Shown one piece after another: positions 44,205 through 53,718 of a DNA stretch of 64,000 nucleotides (position 1 is its first letter; each line of letters begins with the position of its first letter). The notes beneath the pieces are model-generated. The model was not told the DNA's origin, did not search any database, and worked only from the letters and a program-made list of their open reading frames with translations. Made by a program: the position numbers and the translations under genes. Source of the DNA: Botrimarina colliarenosi (GTDB taxonomy: Bacteria > Planctomycetota > Planctomycetia > Pirellulales > Lacipirellulaceae). The stretch is taken from contig NZ_SJPR01000002.1 in the NCBI RefSeq assembly GCF_007859955.1, positions 296,353 through 360,352 of the forward strand, read 5' to 3'.

Positions 44205-44242
44205 GTTGCTGGCAATTATCCCACGAGCGGGGAGCGTACCGC

Positions 44243-44695
44243 GTGCTGCACTACGACTTCGAGGCGAGCGTCGGCTACTGGCTCGTCAACGCCCATCAGG
44301 CCTACATGCGGGCGTTTCAACAAGCGTTGGCGCCCCACGGGATCACGTTCCGTCAGGCCCAGGTGCTCGGCTGTCTCGCCGCCCGGGGACCTCAGTCGCA
44401 GCGGGACCTTGCCGATAACCTGCTGATCGAGCCCCCCAATTTGGTGGGAGTGATCGATCGCATGGAGTCGGCCGGTCTGGTGGAGCGGCGTCCCTGTGAC
44501 GATGACCGGCGCAAGAAGCTCATTCACCCCCTCCCGGCCGCGATCGAGCAGTGGCGGAAGATTGCGGATTGTGGTCGGGCGATTCGCGAGCGCGCCGTTG
44601 AAGGCCTCACGGTCCAACAGCGGGAGCAACTCCACGAGATGCTCGCCCATATCCAAGAGAACCTTACGGTTCCCACCCTGGTCGGTTCACCATGA
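44243..44695 (+). CDS. MarR-family transcriptional regulator
   Basis: A 150-aa winged-helix regulator: N-terminal helix FEASVGYWLVNAHQAYMRAF, helix-turn-helix RQAQVLGCLAARGPQSQRDL and ADNLLIEPPNLVGVIDRMES, and the wing LVERRPCDDDRRKKLIHPL with the conserved D-x-R-x-x-x-L. The GTG at 44243 gives a normal N-terminus. Its stop overlaps the ATG of the fusion protein gene, so it is first gene of the RND operon. A perfect palindrome lies upstream. It probably represses the operon and responds to a small hydrophobic ligand. Confidence 0.92.
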   Translation: MLHYDFEASVGYWLVNAHQAYMRAFQQALAPHGITFRQAQVLGCLAARGPQSQRDLADNLLIEPPNLVGVIDRMESAGLVERRPCDDDRRKKLIHPLPAAIEQWRKIADCGRAIRERAVEGLTVQQREQLHEMLAHIQENLTVPTLVGSP

Positions 44696-45990
44696 AGCTT
44701 GTTCAAGCCCCCCTCCAATCGTTGCGACGGAGTCTCTTTACGATCTCCTCGGTCGCCTTGCTGACTTCGCTCTCGGTGGCCCAGCCCCCCGGGGCGCCGC
44801 CGCCAGCCGTGATCGTCGCCGAGGTGACCGAGCAGACGGTCGCCGCTTCACAGCAATTTGTTGGTACGGTTGAGCCCCTCCGGCGGGCGACCATCGGCAG
44901 CGCCGTGGATGGGCGGGTGGTCCAATTTCCGGTCAACGAGGGCGACCGCGTCGAGGCGGGTCAGACGCTCGCCCAGCTACTCACCGACACGATCACGCTT
45001 GAGCTGCTTGCCGCGAAGGGTGAGCTAGAGCTCCGCCGCCAACGCCTGGCGCTGTTGAAGAATGGGTCGCTGCCTGCCGAGGTCGCCCAGTCGCGAGCCC
45101 GAATGGCGGCGACCGACGCCCGCCGCGAGTTCGCCCGCGCCCGACGCGACCGCACCGAACGCGTCTATCGCGATCAAGGCGTCATCAGTGACGACGAGCG
45201 CGAGGAGATGATCGCCACCGCGGCCGAAGCAGAGCAGGCCTTTCTCGAGGCCGAGGCAGCGCACCAGCTGGCGATCGACGGGCCGCGTATCGAGCTGATC
45301 GCCCAGGCGCAGGCGGAGGTCGCCATCCAAGAGGCCGTCGTCGAGCGGCTCAGCGATCAGATCGCCAAACACACCATCATCTCGCGCTTCGCCGGCTACG
45401 TCGTCGCCGAGCACACTGAGGAAGGCCAGTGGGTCAACCGTGGCGACGCCGTAGCCGACGTCGTGGCGGTCGACCAGGTCTATATCGTCGCGCAGGTCGT
45501 CGAGCAGAGCATCCCGTTCATCACGCCGGGGACCGAAGTGACGGTGGAGATTCCTTCGGTACGCGATCGACTCTTCGAAGGCCGGGTCTCTGAAATCATC
45601 CCGCAGGGGGACGCCCGCTCGCGGACCTTCCCGGTCAAGATTGTCGTCAACAACGAGATCTCCGCGGCCGGACCTCTCCTCAAGCCAGGGATGTACGCCC
45701 GGGTGTCGCTGCCGGTCGGCGCCGAACAGCGGGCGACCCTCGCCCCTAAGGACGCCGTCGTGCTCGGCGGCAATCGCCCCGTTGTTTTCGTCGTCGATGG
45801 CGCCGCCGCAGCCGGGTCACAGGGGACGGTCCGACCGGTGCCCGTCGAACTCGGCGTCGCAGTGGGCACGCTCATCCAACTGAAGGGCGACCTCAAGCCG
45901 GGTCAAATCGTGGTCGTTGAGGGCAACGAGCGTCTACGCCCTGGCCAGCCGGTCCGCGTCGGGCGAGTGGCCGAGCCAAGTGCGGGGTGA
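44692..45990 (+). CDS. RND efflux periplasmic adaptor (membrane fusion protein)
   Basis: A 432-aa AcrA-type adaptor. The signal peptide ends LSVAQPP, with no lipobox. It has a half-lipoyl VVQFPVNEGDRVEAGQTL, a coiled-coil hairpin (about residues 110-205), the second half-lipoyl FAGYVVAEHTEEGQWVNRGD, a barrel (YIVAQVVEQSIPFITPGTEV) and a membrane-proximal domain (VKIVVNNEISAAGPLLKPGM). It overlaps marR by 4 bp and is 60 bp before the permease gene. An outer-membrane channel gene is absent here, so a TolC-type partner must be elsewhere. Confidence 0.92.
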   Translation: MKLVQAPLQSLRRSLFTISSVALLTSLSVAQPPGAPPPAVIVAEVTEQTVAASQQFVGTVEPLRRATIGSAVDGRVVQFPVNEGDRVEAGQTLAQLLTDTITLELLAAKGELELRRQRLALLKNGSLPAEVAQSRARMAATDARREFARARRDRTERVYRDQGVISDDEREEMIATAAEAEQAFLEAEAAHQLAIDGPRIELIAQAQAEVAIQEAVVERLSDQIAKHTIISRFAGYVVAEHTEEGQWVNRGDAVADVVAVDQVYIVAQVVEQSIPFITPGTEVTVEIPSVRDRLFEGRVSEIIPQGDARSRTFPVKIVVNNEISAAGPLLKPGMYARVSLPVGAEQRATLAPKDAVVLGGNRPVVFVVDGAAAAGSQGTVRPVPVELGVAVGTLIQLKGDLKPGQIVVVEGNERLRPGQPVRVGRVAEPSAG

Positions 45991-46050
45991 TCGCACTGCG
46001 ATCGCCGAACTGATTCTCTATTTCTTCTTTAACTCAAGCCGAAGCTGGCG

Positions 46051-49000
46051 ATGAATCTCGTCGACTCGTTCATCCGCAACCCGGTCAAGGTGGCCGTTGG
46101 CGTCCTCCTCGTGTCGCTGTTCGGCGCCGTGGCGCTTCTGCGGATGCCGATGCAGCTCACGCCCGAGGTGCAAACCCCCACGATAACGATCACAACGGCT
46201 TGGCCCGGCGCGAGCCCGCAAGAAGTGGAGCGCGAGATCACGGTCGAGCAAGAAGAGCAACTCAAAGGCGTGGAGGGGGCGCGGAAACTCACGAGCGAGA
46301 GCGCCGACTCGCAAAGCACGATCACAATCGAGTTCAATGTCGGCGAGGACATGGACCAGGCGTTGCTCAAGGTCAACAGCCGCCTCCAGCAGGTCCGCGA
46401 GTACCCGGCGGACGCCGACCAGCCTGTCATCGTGACGGCCAACTCGTCCAGCCGCCCGATCGCTTGGTTCATCCTCGGCCCGGCGCCCCCCTCGACGGCG
46501 GTGCTCGACGAGTTCGCTGCGCAACACCCGGCGCTCCGCGAAGAAGTGCAGCGTATCGCGGCGACCGAGAACGTCGGCCTGCGACTCCTGCGGATCCGTC
46601 GACTCGCCCAGGCGCACCCCGAAGCGGCTGTGCTGAAGCCCGCCCGCGATGGCGAGATTCCCAAGATGATGCGATTCGCCGAGGACGAGATCGAGGCCCG
46701 CTACGAGCGTGTCTCGGGCGTTTCGCAGTCCAACGTCCTGGGTGGCCTTGAGGACGAGCTGCAGGTGCTGGTTGACCCTGAAAAGCTCGCGGCGCGTCAG
46801 CTGACGCTGACCCAGGTGCGGGACGTCCTTCGGGGCCAAAACAAAGACACGTCGGCTGGCGATTTTTCCGAGGCCAAGCGGCGCTGGGTCGTCCGCACGC
46901 TCAATGAGTTCCGCTCGCCCGACCAGGTCGAGAACCAACTGCTGGCGGTCCGCGATGGCGCGCCGGTCTACGTGCGAGACGTCGCCAAGGTGCGCCTTGG
47001 ATACAAGAAGCCGGCCGGATTGGTCCGTCGGTTCGGCGAGTCCTGTATTGCCGTGAACTGCATCCGGGAGACCGGCGCCAATGTTCTCGACGTCATGGAA
47101 GGGCTGAAGGAGCAAACCGACCAGATCAACGAGCAGATTCTCGCCCCGCGTGGCTTGCTACTAACCCAAGTCTACGACGAGACCGATTACATCAACTCGT
47201 CGGTGACGCTCGTCCAGAACAACATCTTCATCGGCGGCGCCCTGACGATGCTGGTGTTGATGGGCTTTCTGCACTTTGGCTACCGCACCTTGGTGCTCGG
47301 GCCGGCGATCCTCGTGACAGCGATCGCGGCGGCCTACCTGTCGCCTTGGTGGTTCGCGCTGAGTCTGGCGCTGATTCTCTTCTCGGGATTCTGGTTCGCA
47401 CGCGGCGCCCTGGTTGTCGGCCTGGCCATCCCAACGAGCATCATTGGGACCTTCCTCGTGCTCGGGATCCTGGGCCGGTCGCTCAACGTGATCAGTCTCG
47501 CCGGCCTCGCGTTTGCGGTCGGCATGCTCGTCGACAACGCCGTCGTCGTTCTCGAAAACATCTATCGACGCCGAGCGCTCGGCGAGTCGCCCCTCGTCGC
47601 GTCGACACGGGGCGCTCAAGAGGTTTGGGGCGCCGTCGTTTCATCGACACTGACGACCATCGCGGTCTTCCTCCCCGTGGTCTTCGTCGAGGAGCAGGCG
47701 GGCCAGCTGTTCCGTGATATCGCGTTGGCGATCAGCGCCGCGGTGGGTCTCTCGTTGTTGGTTTCGGTCATCGTTATCCCCACCGCGTCCGCGAGGCTGC
47801 TCAAGCAGGACCCGCACGAGGGCGACGCCCCCAAAGAATCGAGCCTCGCGGGCGTCAACCGCGCAGGCGCCACCTTCACCAACGGAATTGTTGGCCTCAA
47901 CGCCTGGATCCAGCGCGGCGTCATCCGTCGCTTAGCGACTGTAGCCGTGCTGGTAGGCGTCGCGGCGGGCGGATGCTATCTGCTGTGGCCGCGCGTCGAG
48001 TACCTCCCTACCGGCAACCGGAATTTGGTCTTCGGCATCGTCCTGCCGCCGCCCGGCTACAACATCGACCAGCTGATGTCGCTCGGCCAGACCGTCGAGA
48101 ACGAGCTCAAGCCGTACTGGGACGTCGACGCGTCGACCGACCTCGCAGCGATGGACGGACCGGCGATCGAGGATTTCTTCTTCGTCGTCCGAGGCCGGAG
48201 CGTCTTTATGGGCGTCCGCGCGAAAGACCCGCTCCGTTCTGGCGAGCTCGTGCCGATCGTTTCGCGAGTCGGAGCGAAGCTTCCCGGCGCCTTTGCGGTC
48301 GCTAAGCAATCGAGCCTCTTCGAGGATGGCCTGACGGCGGGTCGTACCGTTGATATCGAGATCACCGGTCCCGATATCGAACGCCTGGTAGAGCTTGGAC
48401 GGGTCGCCATGGGCGCCGTCGCCCAGAGCATCCCGGGCGCCCAGGCCCGCCCGGCGCCAAGCCTTGACCTCTCGAGCCCGGAGGTTCACGTCCGGCCCAA
48501 GCTGCTGCAAGCGGCCGAGACCCAGATGAACGCCACCGACATCGGTTTTGCCGTCGATGCGCTCGTCGATGGCGCCTACGTCGGTGACTATTTTCTGGAG
48601 GGCAAGAAGATCGACCTCACCGTGATCGGCGAGAACCGCTTCGCCGACCGCACCCAGAAGATCGGCGCGGCTCCCGTCGCCACACCGCTGGGACAGTTAG
48701 TGCCGCTTACCGCACTGGCCGACATCACCCTCGCGAGCGGGCCCGAGCAGATCAACCACCGTGAACGGGTGCGGGCGATCACCATTGAAGTCTCGCCACC
48801 GCCCGAAGTGGCGCTCGAGGACGCGATGGCGATCATCCAGCAGAACGTCGTGCCCGCGATGACGGCGACGGGACTGCTTGAAGGGCCTTACGCCATCGGT
48901 CTGGCGGGAACCGCCGACAAGCTGCGTGAGACCTGGGACTCGCTCCGCTTCAACGTGATGCTGGCCCTCCTGATTACGTACCTGCTCATGGCGGCCCTCT

Positions 49001-49542
49001 TCGAGTCGTGGCTCTATCCGCTGGTGATCATCCTTACGGTGCCGTTGGGTGCGGTCGGTGGTGTCCTCGGCCTCTGGCTGTTGAACCAGTTTGTCATCCA
49101 GCCGCTCGATGTGCTGACGATGCTCGGCTTTGTCGTGCTGATCGGCACCGTGGTGAATAATCCGATTCTCATCGTCCACCAATCGCTGAACCTGATCCGC
49201 GACGAGGGTTATGCTCCGCGCGAAGCCGTCCTCGAGAGCGTGCGGACCCGCGTACGACCGATCTTCATGACGACAACAACAACGCTGCTTGGCTTGGCGC
49301 CTCTGGTGCTTTTTCCGGGCGCCGGCAGCGAGCTCTACCGCGGGCTCGGCAGTGTGGTGTTGGGGGGGCTCTTGGTCTCGACGGCGTTCACGCTTGTTTT
49401 GGCTCCGACGCTCTTCACGCTCATGCTCGACGCCAAGGCCGCCATCTTTGGCCGCGAGACCCTCTTCGGCCAGGAGCAGGCAGCCACCGACGGGTCGGCC
49501 CCCGAGGCCGATGAACCGGCGGCGGCGCGCTTAGCCGTCTGA
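46051..49542 (+). CDS. RND efflux permease (HAE1/AcrB type) with extra membrane insert
   Basis: An 1163-aa inner-membrane pump. TM1 is KVAVGVLLVSLFGAVALLRM. Porter-domain motifs include TAWPGASPQEVEREITVEQE, and TM4 carries AVGMLVDNAVVVLENIYRR with the proton-relay Asp. The second relay position is Asn, as in many non-AcrB pumps, and the TM10 Lys of AcrB is replaced in GTVVNNPILIVHQ. Two insertions stand out: about 70 residues near 160-215 in the first porter domain (Ala/Glu/Arg-rich), and 37 hydrophobic residues (encoded at 47290-47400) between TM2 and TM3 that look like two more helices. The substrate is unknown. It is the third gene of the marR operon. Confidence 0.9.
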   Translation: MNLVDSFIRNPVKVAVGVLLVSLFGAVALLRMPMQLTPEVQTPTITITTAWPGASPQEVEREITVEQEEQLKGVEGARKLTSESADSQSTITIEFNVGEDMDQALLKVNSRLQQVREYPADADQPVIVTANSSSRPIAWFILGPAPPSTAVLDEFAAQHPALREEVQRIAATENVGLRLLRIRRLAQAHPEAAVLKPARDGEIPKMMRFAEDEIEARYERVSGVSQSNVLGGLEDELQVLVDPEKLAARQLTLTQVRDVLRGQNKDTSAGDFSEAKRRWVVRTLNEFRSPDQVENQLLAVRDGAPVYVRDVAKVRLGYKKPAGLVRRFGESCIAVNCIRETGANVLDVMEGLKEQTDQINEQILAPRGLLLTQVYDETDYINSSVTLVQNNIFIGGALTMLVLMGFLHFGYRTLVLGPAILVTAIAAAYLSPWWFALSLALILFSGFWFARGALVVGLAIPTSIIGTFLVLGILGRSLNVISLAGLAFAVGMLVDNAVVVLENIYRRRALGESPLVASTRGAQEVWGAVVSSTLTTIAVFLPVVFVEEQAGQLFRDIALAISAAVGLSLLVSVIVIPTASARLLKQDPHEGDAPKESSLAGVNRAGATFTNGIVGLNAWIQRGVIRRLATVAVLVGVAAGGCYLLWPRVEYLPTGNRNLVFGIVLPPPGYNIDQLMSLGQTVENELKPYWDVDASTDLAAMDGPAIEDFFFVVRGRSVFMGVRAKDPLRSGELVPIVSRVGAKLPGAFAVAKQSSLFEDGLTAGRTVDIEITGPDIERLVELGRVAMGAVAQSIPGAQARPAPSLDLSSPEVHVRPKLLQAAETQMNATDIGFAVDALVDGAYVGDYFLEGKKIDLTVIGENRFADRTQKIGAAPVATPLGQLVPLTALADITLASGPEQINHRERVRAITIEVSPPPEVALEDAMAIIQQNVVPAMTATGLLEGPYAIGLAGTADKLRETWDSLRFNVMLALLITYLLMAALFESWLYPLVIILTVPLGAVGGVLGLWLLNQFVIQPLDVLTMLGFVVLIGTVVNNPILIVHQSLNLIRDEGYAPREAVLESVRTRVRPIFMTTTTTLLGLAPLVLFPGAGSELYRGLGSVVLGGLLVSTAFTLVLAPTLFTLMLDAKAAIFGRETLFGQEQAATDGSAPEADEPAAARLAV

Positions 49543-49712
49543 CAATGGAGGCTGTCCGTCAGGTCACGGTCACTACGCCGGGATCGAGCCCCGCGGCGCG
49601 GAGGACTCGTCGGCATTTGCGGATCGATCCAGCCGCGTCGCTGGGGAGTGCTACGCTTGCGCCGCCCCCCCTGCGCGCCACGCGGCAGGGGCTCCCAAGC
49701 AGGACAACCGGC

Positions 49713-50591
49713 ATGACCGCAACCCCGACCACTTTTCGACCCAATGCCCTCCGGTCACTCGGGGAGCGTCTGCAAAAGACCCCCCGGCTGTCGATCGCCG
49801 TGGCGATGGCCCTCTCTACCCTCATTGCCTGGGCCGATTACGCGACCGGCGATGAGTTCCCGCTACTGATGTGCTACCTGCCGCCGGTCATGCTTGTCGG
49901 CTGGGTGTCCCACCTCGGCGTCGGCGCGGCCCTGGCGACCATGTGCTGCACCGGCTGGCTGGCGGACGACCTGCTCGGGCTTGGCGAGGAAAAGCTAACC
50001 GGCGCCGAAGTCTATACCGCCATCAGTCACGTTATGTGTTTCGCGATTGTCATCGGAACCCTGCATCGGCTTAAGCAGGCGTTCGAGACGGAACGCCGGA
50101 TGGCGCGGACCGATGGGCTGACGGGCCTTCTCAACGCCAAGGCGTTCCGTGATCGAGCCGAGGAAGAAGTCTCGCGTTCCGATCGTACCGGCCGCGCCGT
50201 TTCGGTGGCTTTCATCGATTGCGACAACTTCAAGACCGTCAACGACACACTCGGCCATCTCGAAGGAGACCGGCTCCTGAAGGCGATCGCCCAGCAGATC
50301 AGTAAGTGTGTCCGCGACATCGACACGCCTGCCCGGATGGGGGGTGACGAGTTCGCTATCCTGCTTCCCGAGACGTCCGAAGCGGAAGCCAGCGTCGTTG
50401 TCGAACGACTCCGCCAGGCCCTCTCCGAGAGGATGCAACAGGATGACTGGCCCGTCACGTTCAGCATCGGAGTCGCCGTCTATGCGTCGACCCCCGACTC
50501 GGTCGACGAGCTGCTGCGCGCGGCCGACACCTTGATGTACGAGGTGAAGCGGTCGCAGAAAGACGCCGTCCTGTTGCGCCTCGTGGCTTGA
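49713..50591 (+). CDS. membrane-bound diguanylate cyclase (GGDEF)
   Basis: A 292-aa protein. Residues about 25-115 contain three hydrophobic segments (SIAVAMALSTLIAWADYA, FPLLMCYLPPVMLVGWVS, VYTAISHVMCFAIVIGTL). The GGDEF domain (about 130-285) has the signature RMGGDEFAILLPE, an FIDCDNFKTVNDTLGH metal/substrate site and the TDGLTGLLNAKAF start. An RxxD I-site may be present but is not clear. It should make cyclic di-GMP. ATG 49713 is preferred; the frame is open upstream to 49545, but that part is Arg/Pro-rich and unlike a protein N-terminus. It lies between the efflux operon and T6SS tssK. Confidence 0.88.
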   Translation: MTATPTTFRPNALRSLGERLQKTPRLSIAVAMALSTLIAWADYATGDEFPLLMCYLPPVMLVGWVSHLGVGAALATMCCTGWLADDLLGLGEEKLTGAEVYTAISHVMCFAIVIGTLHRLKQAFETERRMARTDGLTGLLNAKAFRDRAEEEVSRSDRTGRAVSVAFIDCDNFKTVNDTLGHLEGDRLLKAIAQQISKCVRDIDTPARMGGDEFAILLPETSEAEASVVVERLRQALSERMQQDDWPVTFSIGVAVYASTPDSVDELLRAADTLMYEVKRSQKDAVLLRLVA

Positions 50592-50712
50592 AAAGTCGGC
50601 CCGATCACTACAGGCCGGACAATCGGCTGTCTCAACTTAGATTCGCCCATTTGGCTAGCCGGCATCGATAACAGAGCCTGGACCCTTCCCCGTCTTTCGG
50701 CGTTGACGCGAT

Positions 50713-52176
50713 ATGAGCGACCTTCCCATTCACTGGCACGAGGGGATGTTTCTTACCCCCCAGCATTTCCAGGCCGCCGACCGGTGGCAGGACCGGGCCC
50801 GCGCGCTCGGCGCCCGCTGGGACCATCACTACAACTGGGGCGTCCGCTCGATCGAGATCGACGCCGACGCCCTCGCCAATCATCGCTTGGTGATCCGGTC
50901 ACTCGAAGCGCGCTTGCCCGATGGGTCGTCGCTCGCATTCCCGGAAGACGGCGTGTTGCCGGTGCTCGATCTCCGAGAAGGCCTGCGTCGGGACGCCACG
51001 GTGCGGGTCGAGTTAGCGCTGCCGCTCGAGAATCCGGTCCGCCCCAGCGTGACCGACACGCCCACCGACGTCGCGGCACGCCACCTGGTTGAGATCCGTG
51101 AGTCAGCCGACCACAACACGGGGAACAACCCCCAGTCGATCCAGGTCCTTCGCCCGAACGCCCGCCTGCTGACCTCCGATCAAGAGGCGGCGGGATACCA
51201 GACCCTTCCGTTGCTGCAGGTGCGTCGTTCGGACTCCGCCAGCGGCTGCCCCGAGATCGACGCGGAGTACATTCCCCCGCTGCTGGCTTGCGACGCTTGG
51301 GCGCCGCTCCAGGTCGGCGTCGTCTTGCGACTGCTCGAGCGACTCGAGAAGAAGGCCACCGTGCTCGCCAACCAAGCGGCCTCGCGTGGCCTCGACTTCG
51401 ACAGCGCCGGTCAGGGAGAGCGGCTGCTTCTCGAGCAACTCCGCACGCTCAACGAAGGGATCGCCGTCCTTTCGATCGACGCGGCCGCCCAGGGCGTGGC
51501 GCCGCTGGTGGTGTACCGGGAGTTGGCGCGGATCACCGGTCGCCTTTCGGCGTTCACCCGTGAGATGAAGTATCGGGCGCTGCCCGCCTACGATCACGAC
51601 GACCTGGCAGGCTGCTTCCTCGCGGCGCGGCGGGAGATCGAGTCGCTGCTTTCGGCGGTCATCGAGCCCAGCTACCAGGAACGCCCGTTCGTGCCGGAAA
51701 AATCGCTGCTACGGGTGGAGCTCGATCCGTCATGGATCGAAGCCGGCCAGCGACTGTATGTCGGCGTGCAGACCTCTCTCAGCGAGGACGAGACCGAGCA
51801 CCTGCTAGCGAGCGGCAATCACGTCAAGTTCGGCAGCGCCCTGCGCGCCGAAGACCTCTTCCTGCTGGGAGAGACCGGCCTCGCCCCCCGCAAGGTCATC
51901 CACCCGCCCCGCGCGCTCCCGCTGCGTCGCGGCATGGCTTACTACGAGCTGGCCACCGACTCGTCGCCGACAGAATGGCGCGAAGTAGAGCGGACACTCT
52001 CGCTAGCGGCGAGGCTAGGCGAGCATATGCTGGTCGACTCGCTTGGCGACCGCAACGAAGTCGTCGTTCGCTACGAGGGCAAGACCACCACGCTGCGGAT
52101 GTCGCTGTTCGCTGTCCGCCAGGCCGCCAGTACAGCCGACACGCCGGTCACCGCGAACGCGTTAGCGACGGTCTGA
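50713..52176 (+). CDS. tssK: type VI secretion baseplate subunit TssK
   Basis: A 487-aa protein with the TssK N-terminal signature PIHWHEGMFLTPQHFQAADR. Further family features are a shoulder domain with LPLLQVRRSDSASGCPEID and YIPPLLACDAW, a helical region with LVVYRELARITGRLSAF, and a C-terminal head with LPLRRGMAYYELATDS. TssK joins the baseplate to the TssL/TssM membrane complex. It is transcribed away from the upstream cyclase gene (122 bp apart) and converges on the rest of the T6SS genes; an IS element and a broken gene separate it from tssG. Confidence 0.95.
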   Translation: MSDLPIHWHEGMFLTPQHFQAADRWQDRARALGARWDHHYNWGVRSIEIDADALANHRLVIRSLEARLPDGSSLAFPEDGVLPVLDLREGLRRDATVRVELALPLENPVRPSVTDTPTDVAARHLVEIRESADHNTGNNPQSIQVLRPNARLLTSDQEAAGYQTLPLLQVRRSDSASGCPEIDAEYIPPLLACDAWAPLQVGVVLRLLERLEKKATVLANQAASRGLDFDSAGQGERLLLEQLRTLNEGIAVLSIDAAAQGVAPLVVYRELARITGRLSAFTREMKYRALPAYDHDDLAGCFLAARREIESLLSAVIEPSYQERPFVPEKSLLRVELDPSWIEAGQRLYVGVQTSLSEDETEHLLASGNHVKFGSALRAEDLFLLGETGLAPRKVIHPPRALPLRRGMAYYELATDSSPTEWREVERTLSLAARLGEHMLVDSLGDRNEVVVRYEGKTTTLRMSLFAVRQAASTADTPVTANALATV

Positions 52177-52311
52177 ACAAGCCGCCGCGAACGTGTGGAC
52201 TCTCAGTTCAACGACGACCGCAACACAGGGCACACGCGAATCCTTCGACCATCTCAGGAGAGAAGCCTCTGCCCCGGTGGAGGCCGTGTGTCCAATGTGG
52301 ATAGGGTCTAA

Positions 52312-53223
52312 GTAACTATCCCAGAAGTGCCTTATCCGGTCAGTTGTCGTAACCTTCGGTACCAGAGCAGGAGGCAGCCGAGTTGGAAGAGGGCGAGGTA
52401 GTTCTCGGCGTGCTTCTCGTTGCGGACCAAGAGGCCGCGGCACTTGCTGAGCCAGGCGAAGGTTCGCTCGACGACCCAGCGTCGGTTCTTGCGCCTTCGT
52501 GGCTTGGGGTTGCCTGGCCGCTGGATCGGTTCGATGCGAGGTTCGTATCCGAACTCCTCCGCGACTCGGCGAGCGGCCGGCGTGTCGTAGCCTTTGTCGA
52601 GGCAGAGCCGCTCGGTCGAATCGGGACGCTCGACGACCACCATGTGGAGCAGGTCCTCCAGACACTTCGAGTCGTGCCAGTTGGCCGGCGAGGTCATCGC
52701 GGCGAGCGGGCCCCCTTGGCCGTCAACGAGCAGGCTCTTCTTCGTGCCGTTCTTCGCCCGATCCGTCGGGTTCGGACCGACATCGCCCCCCCAAAGCGGG
52801 CTTTGCCCAGCATCGCGTCGGCCGCCTGCCAGTCCCACTCGACGCCCCCCAGCTCGTCGCAACGCTCCACCAGTGTCGCCCACACCTTCTCCCAAACGCC
52901 GTCTTCTCGCCACCGCTGGAACCAGCGGTGGTTGCTCGAATCGCTCCCCAGCTCCGGCGGCATGCGGTTCCATTGGCAGCCGCTCCGCATGCGGAACACG
53001 ACCGCGTTGAAGACCTGCCGGAAATCGACCCGCGGCCGACCGGTAAGCTTGGCAGGATACGCTTCAATCAAGATCGGCTCGACAATCGCCCACAACGTAT
53101 CGTCCACTTCCCAGATCGTCTCCAGCGACGCCGCTACGGCCATCTCGCACCTCCATGGTTCGGGTTGCGAGAACCTCTACGAACTTCGCTCTACCCCGCC
53201 AAGACCAGTTCTGGGATAGTTAC
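52312..53223. mobile_element. IS5 family (IS427-like) insertion sequence, 912 bp
   Basis: Complete element. Terminal inverted repeats are GTAACTATCCCAGAAGTG on the left (52312-52329) and GTAACTATCCCAGAACTG on the minus strand at the right (53206-53223), 17 of 18 identical. TAA target duplications flank it (52309-52311 and 53224-53226). Size, IR start, TNA duplication and a two-frame transposase with a G7 slip site fit the IS427 subgroup of IS5. It sits in the gap between tssK and tssG. Confidence 0.92.
52332..53143 (-). CDS. IS5/IS427-type transposase, two frames joined by -1 frameshift
   Basis: The first frame runs from ATG 53143 (GGAGG 7 nt upstream) and covers the N-terminal DUF4096-like domain (WAIVEPILIEAYPAKLTGRP, MRSGCQWNRMPPELG). 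The second frame ends at 52332 and holds the DDE domain: PTDRAKNGTKKSLLVDGQGG, LCLDKGYD and WVVERTFAWLSKCRGLLVRN. They overlap at a run of seven G on the minus strand (52786-52792, preceded by TTT). A -1 slip there gives one fused 270-aa product reading GKARFGGGDVGPNPTD across the junction. Both frames are intact, so the element is probably active or recently so. Confidence 0.85.
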
Positions 53224-53328
53224 TAAGTCAGCGCCGTAGAGCACTGCTGGATTGCGTAAGGGGGCGGGCAACGAATGCACGCCATAAGAGAGTAGGAGAG
53301 ACCATTAGTCCGCTCCCACCAGCCTGCT

Positions 53329-53718
53329 CTAATAGCGCCGAATCCTCATGCCGATCGATCGATTCATACCGAGCCGTTCGTAAAAGGGTTGCACCTCGGG
53401 ATCGCACTGAAGATAAATCATATAGAGTCCCTCTAGTTGCTGAAGAATCTGCATCATCAGCTGTGTGCCGATGCCTCACCCTTGGTAAGAAGGCAGCACC
53501 TCCAGTAACGGGATGCAAGCCGAGATGACTCCGTCACTCGTCGCTGTCACGAAACCGATGGCGCGGTCGGACTCAGAATCGACCGCGACGACCACGTTAG
53601 AGCTTCCGTGAAGCAGCGCGAGGAGCGTCTCGGGCGTGGGAGGCGTGGGCCAGCCAACGAGGAAGCCTTCAAGCTGTTCGCGCCGAAGCGATTTCGGCGA
53701 CTCAAGATACTTGATCAA
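53329..53718 (-). pseudogene. GNAT acetyltransferase with one in-frame stop
   Basis: Reads as a 129-codon GNAT protein from TTG 53718, with a single TGA at 53476-53478. Before it is NVVVAVDSESDRAIGFVTAT and CIPLLEVLPSYQG; after it, in the same frame, GIGTQLMMQILQQLEGLYMI, YLQCDPEVQPFYERLGMNRS and a normal stop at 53329. Together they give the acetyl-CoA motif Q-G-x-G-I-G-T with the stop at the usual Arg or Lys position, so CGA to TGA is the simple change. Both halves remain well conserved, so the mutation is recent, a sequencing error, or read through. Confidence 0.75.

Noticed and set aside
49545-49712. N-terminal extension of the diguanylate cyclase
   Set aside because: The residues are Arg/Pro/Thr-rich and precede a normal start at 49713; probably untranslated leader.
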